Assembly (NCBI GenBank): GCA_035500095.1 | Contig: DATJXN010000148.1 | Span: forward strand, 1-50,386 | From: Candidatus Binataceae bacterium | GTDB lineage: Bacteria; Desulfobacterota; Binatia; Binatales; Binataceae | Reading direction: 5' to 3' | DNA length: 50,386 nt | In this document: piece after piece, positions 26,357 to 35,141 of the stretch | How positions within the stretch are numbered: position 1 is the stretch's first letter | How the letters are laid out: each line of letters begins with the position of its first letter | Made by a program: the position numbers and the translations under genes | Notes under the pieces: model-generated | Seen by the model: only the letters and a program-made list of their open reading frames with translations | What the model was told of the DNA's origin: nothing | The model's database searches: none

Positions 26357-26838
26357 GCCTGATGCAGATACCGCGCAAGATCGAGTACGCGCTGAGGGCC
26401 ATGATTCACCTGGCCGACCATCCCGAGGGCGTGGCGCGCGGCACCGAGATCGCGCGCGACGAGCAGATTCCCAAGTACTACCTCGAGAAGGTGATCCGCG
26501 ACCTGATGCATCGCGGACTCGTGCGCGCGCGCCGCGGGCCGGGCGGCGGCTATCAGCTCGCGCGCCCCGCCGACGAGGTCACGTTCAAGGACGTGATCGA
26601 GGCGGTCGAGGGGCCGATCACGCTCAACGTATGCGTCGACGGCTCGAGCTCGTGCGCGCTGCAGCCGACCTGCCGGATGTTCCGCGTATGGGAAGAGGGC
26701 CAGCGCGCGCTGCTCGAGATTTTCTCGCAAACCACGCTTAAAGAGATCGCCGCCTCGCGCCCGGCGCCGATGCGCTTCGCGCGAGTCCAGGTCGCGGCCG
26801 CCGCCGACAAGGAAGCCGCGGTCGCCGCCAAGGCCTGA
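26353..26838 (+). CDS. Rrf2-family transcriptional regulator with Cys cluster
   Basis: 161 residues, start ATG overlapping the ribE stop (ATGA). An N-terminal winged helix-turn-helix (KIEYALRAMIHLADHPEG, IARDEQIPKYYLEKVIRDL, RRGPGGGYQLARP) is followed by three Cys at about 94, 101 and 107 (VCVDGSSSCALQPTC), the place where IscR, NsrR and RsrR-type regulators hold an iron-sulfur cluster. Likely a sensor of iron-sulfur status, nitric oxide or redox state. It may regulate its own operon; no operator was identified. Confidence 0.88.
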   Translation: MSLMQIPRKIEYALRAMIHLADHPEGVARGTEIARDEQIPKYYLEKVIRDLMHRGLVRARRGPGGGYQLARPADEVTFKDVIEAVEGPITLNVCVDGSSSCALQPTCRMFRVWEEGQRALLEIFSQTTLKEIAASRPAPMRFARVQVAAAADKEAAVAAKA

Positions 26839-26915
26839 GCGGTATCCTTTCGCCGCGTTTCGTCTGTCCCGCTGCCGGCGCCGACTGGATCAAGTTGACC
26901 GCGGACACGGAATTG

Positions 26916-28076
26916 ATGCACGAACCGCTCGACGGGCAGGCCGCGGACGCCACCGCGCAGTTCGACGAGAAGTCGTTCTACCTCGAAGAGTTCTACGGCA
27001 AGAGCCTGCTTTTCGCGCTGATTCCGCCAAGCGGCGAGCGCCTGGGCGAGCTCGACTCCCTGGTGCGCACGCTGCGGATGCTGCGGCGCAATCAGACGCG
27101 ATGCATCGTGATCGTCTCGGCCGACGCTTTGGCGCGCGTGATGCGCCGGCTCGGCAAACTCGCGCCGAGGGCCGAGCCGCCCGTGTTCAATCCCGGCGCC
27201 GGGCTGCGTTCGCGCCCGTATCCGCCCGATTCGGCAGTGGCGCAAATCTGGCGCGCGCTCAGCGCCAGATCAATCGTCGTGGCGGTGGCCGATACCGGCA
27301 AGCCCGCCGATTTCACCGTCTTCGCGCAGGAGCTGGCGAGCCGGCTCCGCGTCTTCAAGCTCATCCTGATCGATCGCCAGGGCGGCCTGAGCGGCGCCGA
27401 CGGCGCGCGGATGTCGTTCGTCGAGCTCGGCCGCATCGCGCGCGAGGTGCGCAAGCAGCGCGCGGCGCGCCGGCGCGCGGAGCTGCGCGCGGTTGCGCGC
27501 GCACTGGGCAACGGCGTCGGCTCGGTCAACCTCGTCGCCCCGCGCGACGTCTATGACGAGCTCTTCAGCTTCGTCGGCACCGGCACGCTCTTCACCGAAC
27601 GCCAGTACGGCTTCGTGCGCCCGGTTTCGATCGACGACTTCGAGGAAGTCGAGGCGCTGATCCTGCGCGGCCAGCGCGAGGGCCATCTGCTCGCGCGCTC
27701 GCGCGAGGAAATCGCACAACTGCTGCCGTCATGCTTCGGCTACCGCGTCGGCGACGAGCATCTGGCCGGCGTCTGCTCGCTGCTGACCGAGCGGTACCAT
27801 CGCGAACGCGCCGGCGAGATCACCGCGCTCTACACGCTGACGCGGTTTGCGGGCGAGGGCGTCGCGGTCGAGCTGGTCAAGCAGATCCTCAACGAGGCGC
27901 GCGAGCGCCCCCTGCGCTACGTCTTCGCCTGCACCGCCAAGGAGCGGGCGGCAAAGTTTTTCGCGCGCCTCGGCTTTCGCCGGGTCGGGCCGCGCGACAT
28001 CCCGCAGGCCAAATGGCGCGGCTACGATCGGGCGCGGATGTCGCGGCTCGATATTTTCCGCTACGACCTCGACTGA
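26916..28076 (+). CDS. N-acetylglutamate-synthase-like protein (AAK-like domain + GNAT)
   Basis: About 386 residues from ATG 26916 (a TTG at 26895 would add 7). The N-terminal ~230 residues (FDEKSFYLEEFYGKSLLFAL, VIVSADALARVM, FKLILIDRQGGL) look like a divergent amino-acid-kinase fold. The C-terminal ~150 residues form a GNAT domain: YGFVRPVSIDDFEEVEALIL, LYTLTRFAGEGVAVELVKQI and AKFFARLGFRRVGPRDIPQA, whose ending resembles ArgA acetyltransferases. It may make N-acetylglutamate for arginine synthesis. The canonical acetyl-CoA loop Q/RxxGxG/A is degenerate (RFAGEGVA). Confidence 0.75.
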   Translation: MHEPLDGQAADATAQFDEKSFYLEEFYGKSLLFALIPPSGERLGELDSLVRTLRMLRRNQTRCIVIVSADALARVMRRLGKLAPRAEPPVFNPGAGLRSRPYPPDSAVAQIWRALSARSIVVAVADTGKPADFTVFAQELASRLRVFKLILIDRQGGLSGADGARMSFVELGRIAREVRKQRAARRRAELRAVARALGNGVGSVNLVAPRDVYDELFSFVGTGTLFTERQYGFVRPVSIDDFEEVEALILRGQREGHLLARSREEIAQLLPSCFGYRVGDEHLAGVCSLLTERYHRERAGEITALYTLTRFAGEGVAVELVKQILNEARERPLRYVFACTAKERAAKFFARLGFRRVGPRDIPQAKWRGYDRARMSRLDIFRYDLD

Positions 28077-29650
28077 TGCACGGCCGCCCAATGGATTCCA
28101 CTTCCGCCAGCAGCGGCACGCATCAGCGCCGGACGGCACTCACACGATGGCATCTTCTTGCCGCCGCGGTCGTGCTCGCGACGGCTGCGCTGGTCCTTCA
28201 TCAGCTCGACGCAAGCGAAGTCTGCGGCGCCAACGAGGCTATCGAGGGAGTCTTCGTCCAGCAGATGGTCGAGCACGGCGTGCTGCTCTTTCCACTGGAG
28301 AACGGCAGCGCGCCGATGTACAAGCCGCCGTTGTTCCACTGGACCGCCACCGCGCTCGACCGGATCGGGGCGGTCAGACGGGTTGACGCCTTCAATCTGC
28401 GGCTGCCGTCGGCGCTCTACGCGATCGCGGGCGTGGCGCTTACGATCGCGTTCGCGTGGACGCCTCTGGGCGCGCGCGGAGCGCTGCTCGCGGGGATGAT
28501 CCTGGCGGCCTCCTACCAGTACGTGAGCGAAGGACGGGTCGGGCGGGTCGATATGACGCTGACGTTATTCGAGACGCTCGCGATAATGAGCTGTCTATGG
28601 ATGCTGCCTGCCGCGCGCGCTGAAAAATCCTCAGGACCGGAAGCTCGCGCCGTCGCGATTCGCTACCTCTTCGCGTTGGCGCTCGGACTCGGCGTGCTCG
28701 CCAAGGGACCGGTCGCGATAATCCTGCCGCTGGGTGCGATCGGCGCGTTCCTGCTCCGCGAGCGACGGCTCGCCGAGCTCGGCGACCTGTTCACGCCGGG
28801 CAGCCTGTTCGTCGCGATCGTGACGAGTCTTGGATGGTACGTCGCGTGCGCGATGGGCCGGCGCTATGGCTTCCTTGGCCGCCAGCTCGAAAGCGAAAAT
28901 TTTGGCCGCTTCTTCGGCGCGCTGGGTCTCATGGCGCCATGGTATTACCTCAAACCGATCCTGCTCAACTCGGTGCCGCTGAGCCTGATCGTCCCGTTCG
29001 CCGCCGCGGCGGCGCTGCGCCGCCCGGCCGATCAGGCGGGCGCGGCGCCGAGCGCCGACGGGCGCGATCTTCGCGCGCGTTTCGACGCTCGCCTCTTCGC
29101 GACGTTCTGGCTGCTCACCGTCATTTTCTTTACCGTCGCCGCGTATAAGCGGCGCGCCTATCTGCTGCCGCTCTGGCCGTCCTCCGCTTTCCTGCTCGCC
29201 TGGGGAGTGGGCGACATCGCGCGGCGCGGGCGATGGGGCCGCGCCGCGCAAAGCGGACTTGTGGCGCTCTGCGCCGCGCTCATCGCCTTCAACTTTGTCT
29301 ATCTTCCGCGTCACGAGGCGGCCGGATGCGCGGGCGGATCGTTTCGGGACGCCGCGGCCCAGATCAATCACGCGGTCGGAAGCGACGAGCCGCTCTATCT
29401 ATACGGCTTCGGCGATGATCCGGCGCCTTTGCTTTTTTACCTCGATCGCGACGCTCCACGGGTCGAGGGTAAATTGGGCGACGCGCCGCCCGGCTACGTC
29501 CTTGTGCCCGAGAGCGTGTGGCAGGAGCACGAAAGCGAGGCGCTCGATTTGAAGCCCGTGCTGAACGTCGATGCCGGCGTCGACAAGCTGCTGCTGCTGC
29601 GCCGCGGCGGCGCGATCGGGATGGCGGACCGGACATCACGCATGCCGTAG
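28076..29650 (+). CDS. ArnT/PMT-type (GT39/GT83) membrane glycosyltransferase
   Basis: 524 residues with about 11 hydrophobic segments. Start ATG 28076 overlaps the preceding stop (TGATG); an in-frame ATG at 28091 is an alternative. LHQLDASEVCGANEAIEGVF corresponds to the first periplasmic loop carrying the acidic catalytic residue (ArnT family D/E), and APMYKPPLFHWTATAL to the KPPL signature. GVLAKGPVAIILPLG and AYKRRAYLLPLWPSSAFLL follow the family pattern. These enzymes transfer a sugar from a polyprenyl-phosphate donor to lipid A, protein or other envelope acceptors. Acceptor unknown. Confidence 0.85.
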   Translation: MHGRPMDSTSASSGTHQRRTALTRWHLLAAAVVLATAALVLHQLDASEVCGANEAIEGVFVQQMVEHGVLLFPLENGSAPMYKPPLFHWTATALDRIGAVRRVDAFNLRLPSALYAIAGVALTIAFAWTPLGARGALLAGMILAASYQYVSEGRVGRVDMTLTLFETLAIMSCLWMLPAARAEKSSGPEARAVAIRYLFALALGLGVLAKGPVAIILPLGAIGAFLLRERRLAELGDLFTPGSLFVAIVTSLGWYVACAMGRRYGFLGRQLESENFGRFFGALGLMAPWYYLKPILLNSVPLSLIVPFAAAAALRRPADQAGAAPSADGRDLRARFDARLFATFWLLTVIFFTVAAYKRRAYLLPLWPSSAFLLAWGVGDIARRGRWGRAAQSGLVALCAALIAFNFVYLPRHEAAGCAGGSFRDAAAQINHAVGSDEPLYLYGFGDDPAPLLFYLDRDAPRVEGKLGDAPPGYVLVPESVWQEHESEALDLKPVLNVDAGVDKLLLLRRGGAIGMADRTSRMP

Positions 29651-29658
29651 CCCTGCGC

Positions 29659-29766
29659 TGTCATCCTGAGCGAGCGCTGCGCGAGTCGAAGGATCCCGGA
29701 TATTTTTGAGCGCATAAGACGAGGACGTTCGGCGAGCAGGGTTGCAGCAGGGTACGAGGATGACGG
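29659..29766 (+). repeat. degenerate dispersed hairpin repeat (TGTCATCCTGAG type)
   Basis: The left end reads TGTCATCCTGAGCGAGCG and continues with GTCGAAGGATCCCGG; the right end has AGGATGACGG in the opposite sense. This is the style of the intergenic palindromic elements common in high-GC soil bacteria and resembles the two better-kept copies near 48.2 and 50.2 kb. It fills most of the gap between the GT39 and HD genes and could act as a transcriptional terminator for the GT39 operon. Confidence 0.5.
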
Positions 29767-29823
29767 ACAACGGCTTTCCTGGATAAGATCGATTCGGCTT
29801 TCTGTAAGGGGGAAGACTGCGCC

Positions 29824-30384
29824 GTGGAGAAGATGCATTTCACGCGGATGGACCGCGGCACCGACGAGGATTTCCAGATTCTGAAGCGCGTCCATGAGAC
29901 GACGCTGGCCGAGTTGCCCGACCGCCTGATGGCCATGGTCAACGATCTGTCGGGCGACCAGGCCTACAACCTCGACCGGCGCGGCCACAGCCTGCAGGCC
30001 GCTACGCGCGCGCTGCGCGACGGCGCGAGCGAAGAGTTGATCGTCGTCGCCCTGTTCCATGATCTCGGGGAATCGCTCGGTCCGATGAACCATGGCGAGA
30101 TCGCGGCTTCGATCCTGCGCCCCTTCATCTCCTCCGACCACTACAATCTGCTGAAGCATCACGGGCTCTTTCAGACTTATTTCTATGCGCGTCACCTGGG
30201 ACTCGACCCCAACGCGCGCGAGCAGTTCAAAGACGAGCCGTGGTATCAGCTCACGATCGACTTCTGCGCAAAATACGACGAGGTTTCGTTCGACCCGGCC
30301 TACCCGAACGAGCCGATGAGCACCTTCGAGCCGATGGTGCGCCGCGTGTTGAACAAGCAGTGGACGCCGCCGGGAAAGTCGTAA
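29824..30384 (+). CDS. HD-domain protein, PhnZ-like
   Basis: 186 residues from GTG 29824 (ATG at 29833 is possible). HD-type metal ligands: His55 in DRRGHSLQAA, His79-Asp80 in ALFHDLGESL, His90 in NHGEIAAS and His112/113 in KHHGLFQTYF, with a later Asp in FCAKYDEVSFD. The spacing and EPMVRRVL ending match the PhnZ and myo-inositol-oxygenase-like mixed-valent diiron HD oxygenases that cleave C-P or C-C bonds. Without its usual partner PhnY in view, substrate is uncertain; a phosphohydrolase role cannot be excluded. Confidence 0.82.
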   Translation: MEKMHFTRMDRGTDEDFQILKRVHETTLAELPDRLMAMVNDLSGDQAYNLDRRGHSLQAATRALRDGASEELIVVALFHDLGESLGPMNHGEIAASILRPFISSDHYNLLKHHGLFQTYFYARHLGLDPNAREQFKDEPWYQLTIDFCAKYDEVSFDPAYPNEPMSTFEPMVRRVLNKQWTPPGKS

Positions 30385-30691
30385 CCGAGGGCTGAAATTT
30401 CGGCGCTCGTCGCGGCGCTACCTCATCCGAATTTTTTCTCCGTGCCCAATTGTCCGGCTGCACCAAGCGCTGCGGCAGCTCGGAGATCGCCTTGGTCGAT
30501 GTCGGGGCGACCCTCACTCGCCGAGGTGATCTGCAAATGCCCCAGGCTGGATGATGCAATTGACGGTGGAGGAGTGCCGTTGTGCCCGGCGCTTGTAACC
30601 GCCGCAGCGAAGAGGCGTCTTTTGTCAAGGGAGAGCCCGGTTCGCACGTTCGTTCTGAGAGAACCGCTGATGGCTGGTCGCGCGAAGTTTT
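30385..30691 (+). other. gene-free stretch before the secreted-protein island
   Basis: About 300 bases without a convincing gene on either strand. Short ORFs here (such as the one read from 30442) have no protein-like pattern. It marks where base composition starts to drop towards the lptD region. Confidence 0.35.
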
Positions 30692-31108
30692 ATGAAGAAA
30701 GAAATCAATGTTTCAAACCACAGGAGCGATCTGAACCGGATCGCTCCACGCGTGGTTTTTGTTGCTTTTGCGCTGCTGACTCTAATTTTTAGCCAAGCGC
30801 ATGCTCAAGGTCTTGGAGGTCTGGGACAGCTTCTCGGAGGCGGCAGCGGCAGCTCCAGATATCAGCAGCGGAATTCGAATTCCAATCAGCCGAGCACCGC
30901 CATCACCGTGGAGAGGAATATCGCGCCTTACGTGGGACGATTTGCCGGCAAGCAAAAAGCTTCTTCCTACCAGGGGGACCTCAACGCGAATTTCGCCTGC
31001 TACCCGGCGCACGACGCGGAGCTTCCGGAGTCCAGAACTTTTGTGTGTTACACGGCCGAGCAGCAACCGCGGGCTCCTGACGAGCAACAGCAACACCTGC
31101 CCGAATAG
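30692..31108 (+). CDS. small secreted protein with Gly-rich N-terminus
   Basis: 138 residues. A charged n-region (MKKEINVSNHRSDLNRIAPR) precedes the hydrophobic core VVFVAFALLTLIFSQAHA; cleavage before QGLGGLGQLLGGG is likely. The mature chain has a Gly/Ser/Gln/Asn-rich segment and two Cys (FACYPAHD and TFVCYTAE) that probably form a disulfide. A terminator-like hairpin lies within codons 8-22 (30715-30758); if it marks the end of another transcript, the true start may be GTG 30752, which still gives a signal peptide. Function unknown. Confidence 0.6.
   Translation: MKKEINVSNHRSDLNRIAPRVVFVAFALLTLIFSQAHAQGLGGLGQLLGGGSGSSRYQQRNSNSNQPSTAITVERNIAPYVGRFAGKQKASSYQGDLNANFACYPAHDAELPESRTFVCYTAEQQPRAPDEQQQHLPE
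30715..30760 (+). terminator. intrinsic-terminator-like hairpin with T-run inside a 5' coding region
   Basis: Outer arms AAACCAC (30715-30721) and GTGGTTT (30752-30758), inner arms GGAGCGATC (30723-30731) and GATCGCTCC (30739-30747), seven-base loop, then a run of five T ending at 30760. It lies just after the ATG of the secreted-protein ORF, so it is either an attenuator or evidence that translation starts after it. Confidence 0.45.
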
Positions 31109-31121
31109 GCAGGTCGGCCAA

Positions 31122-31853
31122 ATGAACGAACCAGACATGCAAACAGGGATTGAGGGCGGCCTGCCGCCCGATGGTGACCGGTCGGTCACCCGAATGCTGG
31201 AGCGCCTGATAACGGCGGCCGAACACAAGATCGAGACTGAAGAAAAGACCCGGATGAGACGGCAACCGCCATCCGCGCACGCTCGGCTTCCACGGATTGG
31301 CCCTCTCCGCCACGTCTCGCGTCCTCCCATATTCATCCGCTCCGCGCTGCTCTCCGGAGTCATCGCGCTCGCAGCCTGGGGCTGCGGTTTTCTTTCCCTT
31401 ATCTTCAACGGCGAGGACCCACAGGCCATCCAGGCGTCGGAGGCTTGTGACCAGCTCTCTACGGGCCCCGTCTCGGAGCTTCCTATGCTCGTCGAGCTTC
31501 GAACGGATAAAAATGGCGTGACCAGCTACCGCGATATGCGGCTCGGCGGCAGCGACGTCGATCCGCAATGGATTCCGACCCAGAATGCAAGAGCGGATGC
31601 CCGCGGTTGGGTCCCGGCCGGAAACTTCATGACGATGGGTTTTCAGCCCCCGCTTCAACGCGCGTTGGCGCCTGATTCGGTGACCTTCGTGGCGTATGCG
31701 CCGTCCGACCCGCTCGACGACGCGGAACAGAACCAACTCCATGAGCTCGATTCGGTGTTCGGTCCTGAGCTTGGCACCTTCCGCTGGAAAGGTCGCGTGT
31801 TTCGTTATTCCGCTATCCAGAATCTGCCGTGCGGTCCGCCCCCGCAACAGTAA
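31122..31853 (+). CDS. single-span membrane-anchored hypothetical protein
   Basis: 243 residues, starting 13 nt after the preceding gene. A cytosolic N-terminal ~70 residues contains TRMLERLITAAEHKIETEEK, then one membrane segment (IFIRSALLSGVIALAAWGCG), then a ~140-residue periplasmic domain. The exported part has LPMLVELRTDKNGVTSYRDM, DPQWIPTQNARADARGW and two Cys (SEACDQ and NLPCGPP) for a possible disulfide. No family recognised. It is probably co-transcribed with the secreted protein upstream. The long in-frame extension to 30801 overlaps that gene and is not used. Confidence 0.6.
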   Translation: MNEPDMQTGIEGGLPPDGDRSVTRMLERLITAAEHKIETEEKTRMRRQPPSAHARLPRIGPLRHVSRPPIFIRSALLSGVIALAAWGCGFLSLIFNGEDPQAIQASEACDQLSTGPVSELPMLVELRTDKNGVTSYRDMRLGGSDVDPQWIPTQNARADARGWVPAGNFMTMGFQPPLQRALAPDSVTFVAYAPSDPLDDAEQNQLHELDSVFGPELGTFRWKGRVFRYSAIQNLPCGPPPQQ

Positions 31854-32148
31854 ACCTCCGGTTAATCGGAGCGCCCCGTTTGTCTAAAAACCGGGCCGCG
31901 GCATCGGACAGGCCAATTCGTTCGGCTCACCCCAGACGGCGCTTAGCCTCTCCAGCGCTCAGAGGCAAAGGCTCTGTGCACAATGCACCTGCGACTGAAG
32001 TGACCAAAATCCAGGAAACCGCCGCGGGCGGAATGCGTACTAAGGCACGAATCCGCTCTGGACTGACGGAGGTCAAGGGTCTGTGCCTCTCGGTCCGATC
32101 GGGTGTGGATGGCAGGCATGAAGTTTTCGCCGCGTCCCTCAGTTTGCC

Positions 32149-32373
32149 TTGGTGATTTGGTATCTGATGCGTCCGCCGGTGCCGGGCGTCAACGCCGATT
32201 CCGTCCATAGAAACGCGGCTGGTCCTCTCGCGAATTGGGCGATCGTCGAGCGCTTTTCCACCAGGAAGGAATGTGAGGCCCGTCTGCGCGCTAGCCGCTG
32301 GGACGTATGTGTGCCGAACAATGATCCGCGTCTCAACCATAGATCGATCAACCGGGGTTCCTTCCGAAACTAG
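32149..32373 (+). pseudogene. remnant of a small secreted protein (W-x-LM-x-PP ... DPRL type)
   Basis: A 74-residue reading beginning TTG/GTG with WYLMRPPVPGV, PLANWAIVERFSTRKECEAR and WDVCVPNNDPRLN. The two Cys and the DPRL ending resemble small exported proteins that I associate with soil deltaproteobacteria-like genomes. No signal peptide can be found in frame upstream and the C-terminus runs on past the motif, so I read it as a truncated copy. The surrounding 31854-32148 and 32374-32621 hold no convincing gene on either strand. Confidence 0.35.
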
Positions 32374-32621
32374 CGAAACGCCCGGCAGCGCAGACACATA
32401 CTCCCGAAGAATCCGGCCATCAATATGCAGTGAACGGCCATCGCGGGCGACTGGAGTCACCTCAGCGCTTTTTTTGTAACCGTCACCGGCGGCGAGCGTA
32501 AGGCTGCTGCGCATAACTGAAGTTCCTCGGCTGCCGGAGCGCCATTGCCGACGGAAGCGCACAAGTCTGCTCTGCAGCCATCGCTTCCACGGCGGGGGAA
32601 GCGCACGACCGTCAACGGGCA

Positions 32622-35072
32622 ATGTGGAAAGCCCGTCGCATGGGCAGGTTTCCGATGCGCCACGCGCCTTCGTTTTACCCAGATTTTCCCCGACCGTTCG
32701 GGATCCTCCTGATGACCCTGGCCGGGCTGCTCGTCTGTACGGCGGACGCTCACGCCGCGTCAAGAACGCGCCAGCCAAAAATGCCTACGGAGCAGCAGTT
32801 TCTCCAGAGGCAAATCCAGACTTTGCGCCCTGCAGGCGCAACTAGAGATCTGCCGGTCAATGTCGAAGGCCGCACCCTGGTTCACGACGCAAAAACCGAT
32901 ACTTACACCATCAGCGGAGCGGCGAGACTCGAGCAGGGCCCGACCACAATAACGGCGGACCAAATCGTCCTCCAGCACCGCTACCGCGGTGTGGCCGTGG
33001 GGCATGTCCATATCGTCGATCCCACCTCGGACACACACTCCAGCCGGGCCTGGTTCGACCTGCACAACGAGACCGCCAGGCTAGCCGATGCCCGTATTCT
33101 CGCTCTCAACAACAATTACTATTTGACCGGCAAAGACGTCCACAAACTCACCGGTCAGCACTACCAGGCTACCGATGCTTCCATTACAACCTGTACGGGC
33201 GACACGACGCGGCCGGACTGGAGCATCAGCGGAAAGCAGATCGACCTTCATCTTGGTGGTACAGCCACAACCCGTGATGCCTACTTCGACGTTTTGGGCC
33301 ATCCGGTGCTGCCGGTCCCGTTCCTGGAATTCAACACGAACAGTGAGCGGCACAGTGGTTTCCTTACTCCGCGATACGGGTACTCGAGCTTGAACGGCGC
33401 GACATTTTTGCAGCCGTATTTCATCGACATTAGCAGAAGTCAGGACACGACGGCGCAGCTCGACGTCGAAACCTCGACGCGTATCGGCGGACAACTCGAA
33501 TACGGTCTCATGCAGGAATACCTGACGCCGAGTCTCTTCACATACGGCAGCCTCGCTTACGGTAGCGATAGCCGATTTTTCAGAGAGATCCCCAGTGTCG
33601 CCCTATCGCATCAATATGGTTTGACGACCGACGGGTTGTCGGGCAGTGGGTTGTGGCAAACGGACCGCGTTGCAACCTCAAACCTTGGGCTGTTCCAGGA
33701 ATTCGACAATAGCTACCTGCAACTGGAAGGGGTGTGGAACCAGGACCTGATTCAACCCCAGAGTTTCGCCCTGCAGACCTTGCCGAAGTTGCTGTGGAGC
33801 GGCTTCCAGGGTCTGGCCGGGGGATTGGCCTATCTCGACTACGACGCGTCAGCGGTGAACTACTGGCGGGAACAGGGAATCGACGGTTTGAGGGTTGATC
33901 TGAATCCTCGTCTGACAGTGCCTTGGACATGGAGCCGTTATCTCGATGGCTGGGTGACCGGGGGCCTGGACGCTGCCGCGTATGACGTCTCCGGACATCA
34001 GGTAAACGTGATTCCGGTGGGAACCCAAGGGCTGATTTACAATAATGGCCTGACGTTGGGCGGGCTGGCGCCGGGTGGTTTGATGGCGCGCGCCATACCC
34101 GACGCCAACCTGGGAATCCGCAGTGCCCTGCTGGACAGTTTCGATCTGGATAGGTTCGGCTTACGGAAGATCGAAACCCTGATCCAGCCGTTCGCGCAGT
34201 ACAGTTATGTGCCGACCATCGACCAGAACCAATTTCCCCTTTTCGACAGTGTTGACCGTATAGAACCTCGCAGTCTTATCGATTACGGCGTAAGTCTTCG
34301 GATCTTCGGTCAGACGGAGGCTCGGACGCCCGGCTCGGGCCTCGGCAACCGGGTTTTGGCCATGCTGGGACCGAGCTTCACGACCGCGGGCGGCGGCTCC
34401 TCTTCGGAACTCCTGCGCTTCAGTCTCGAGCAGGCCTACGATACCTCTCATGCGGTGGCTGGCGACGGCTCCCATCTCTCCGATGTTGCCGCCATGGGCC
34501 AGCTTTTCCCCACCAGCATTCTTTCCGCAGCGACCACCGTCGATTGGAGCCCGCGCCCTAAGCAGGGTCTCGACGCGTTCAACTTCTCGCTGGCTTTTCA
34601 GCCGCCTGGGCAAACTTCGCCAAGCATCTATACGGGGCGAGCGTTGCAAGGCTCGTTCATGCAATTGTCGTATACATACGCCGCGCCGAACGCAGTATTG
34701 ATAAATACCAGCAAATCCGTGAATGCCATCAGTGCGGTTTCGCTATCAACTTACATTGGCCTGTTCAACCGTCTCGGGGTTTTCTTCGCACCCGTATACG
34801 ATTTGGCGGATTCACGAACGCTGTCGAGTGTGTTCGGGTTTCGATTGAAGTCCTCGTGTGACTGCTGGTTTGCCGACTTTGCTATTGACGATACTTACAA
34901 TCCAAACAATACGAGTTACATTTTCCAGCTTACTCTTTCCGGGTTGGGCTCGTTGGGCAGCGGTTCCCCGTTCGGGAGCAACCCATTTCAACTCATGGGC
35001 CTGGTGCCAAGCCGTTCAATAGTCCCGCCATCCGACGCGGCTGAAAGATCTACGACTTCCAATTCCAACTAG
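32622..35072 (+). CDS. lptD: LPS-assembly protein LptD (OstA)
   Basis: 816 residues (ATG 32640 is an equally likely start). Signal peptide ends near TADAHAA. The N-terminal jellyroll (about 75-190) has DLPVNVEGRTLVHDAKTDTY, TITADQIVLQHRYRGVAVGH and HLGGTATTRDAYFDV; the barrel follows with PVPFLEFNTNSERHSGFLTP, the conserved lead into the beta-barrel, and many alternating strands. Cys occur in TTCTGD and SSCDCWF, near the positions of the disulfides that couple the domains. It inserts lipopolysaccharide into the outer membrane with LptE. This gene looks less GC-rich than its neighbourhood. Confidence 0.92.
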   Translation: MWKARRMGRFPMRHAPSFYPDFPRPFGILLMTLAGLLVCTADAHAASRTRQPKMPTEQQFLQRQIQTLRPAGATRDLPVNVEGRTLVHDAKTDTYTISGAARLEQGPTTITADQIVLQHRYRGVAVGHVHIVDPTSDTHSSRAWFDLHNETARLADARILALNNNYYLTGKDVHKLTGQHYQATDASITTCTGDTTRPDWSISGKQIDLHLGGTATTRDAYFDVLGHPVLPVPFLEFNTNSERHSGFLTPRYGYSSLNGATFLQPYFIDISRSQDTTAQLDVETSTRIGGQLEYGLMQEYLTPSLFTYGSLAYGSDSRFFREIPSVALSHQYGLTTDGLSGSGLWQTDRVATSNLGLFQEFDNSYLQLEGVWNQDLIQPQSFALQTLPKLLWSGFQGLAGGLAYLDYDASAVNYWREQGIDGLRVDLNPRLTVPWTWSRYLDGWVTGGLDAAAYDVSGHQVNVIPVGTQGLIYNNGLTLGGLAPGGLMARAIPDANLGIRSALLDSFDLDRFGLRKIETLIQPFAQYSYVPTIDQNQFPLFDSVDRIEPRSLIDYGVSLRIFGQTEARTPGSGLGNRVLAMLGPSFTTAGGGSSSELLRFSLEQAYDTSHAVAGDGSHLSDVAAMGQLFPTSILSAATTVDWSPRPKQGLDAFNFSLAFQPPGQTSPSIYTGRALQGSFMQLSYTYAAPNAVLINTSKSVNAISAVSLSTYIGLFNRLGVFFAPVYDLADSRTLSSVFGFRLKSSCDCWFADFAIDDTYNPNNTSYIFQLTLSGLGSLGSGSPFGSNPFQLMGLVPSRSIVPPSDAAERSTTSNSN

Positions 35073-35141
35073 GATGGCGGACTATCGCTCGCGCCAGGAC
35101 GAGAAAACATTCAAAGGGGCAGAGGCTGAAGAGTCGAATCG

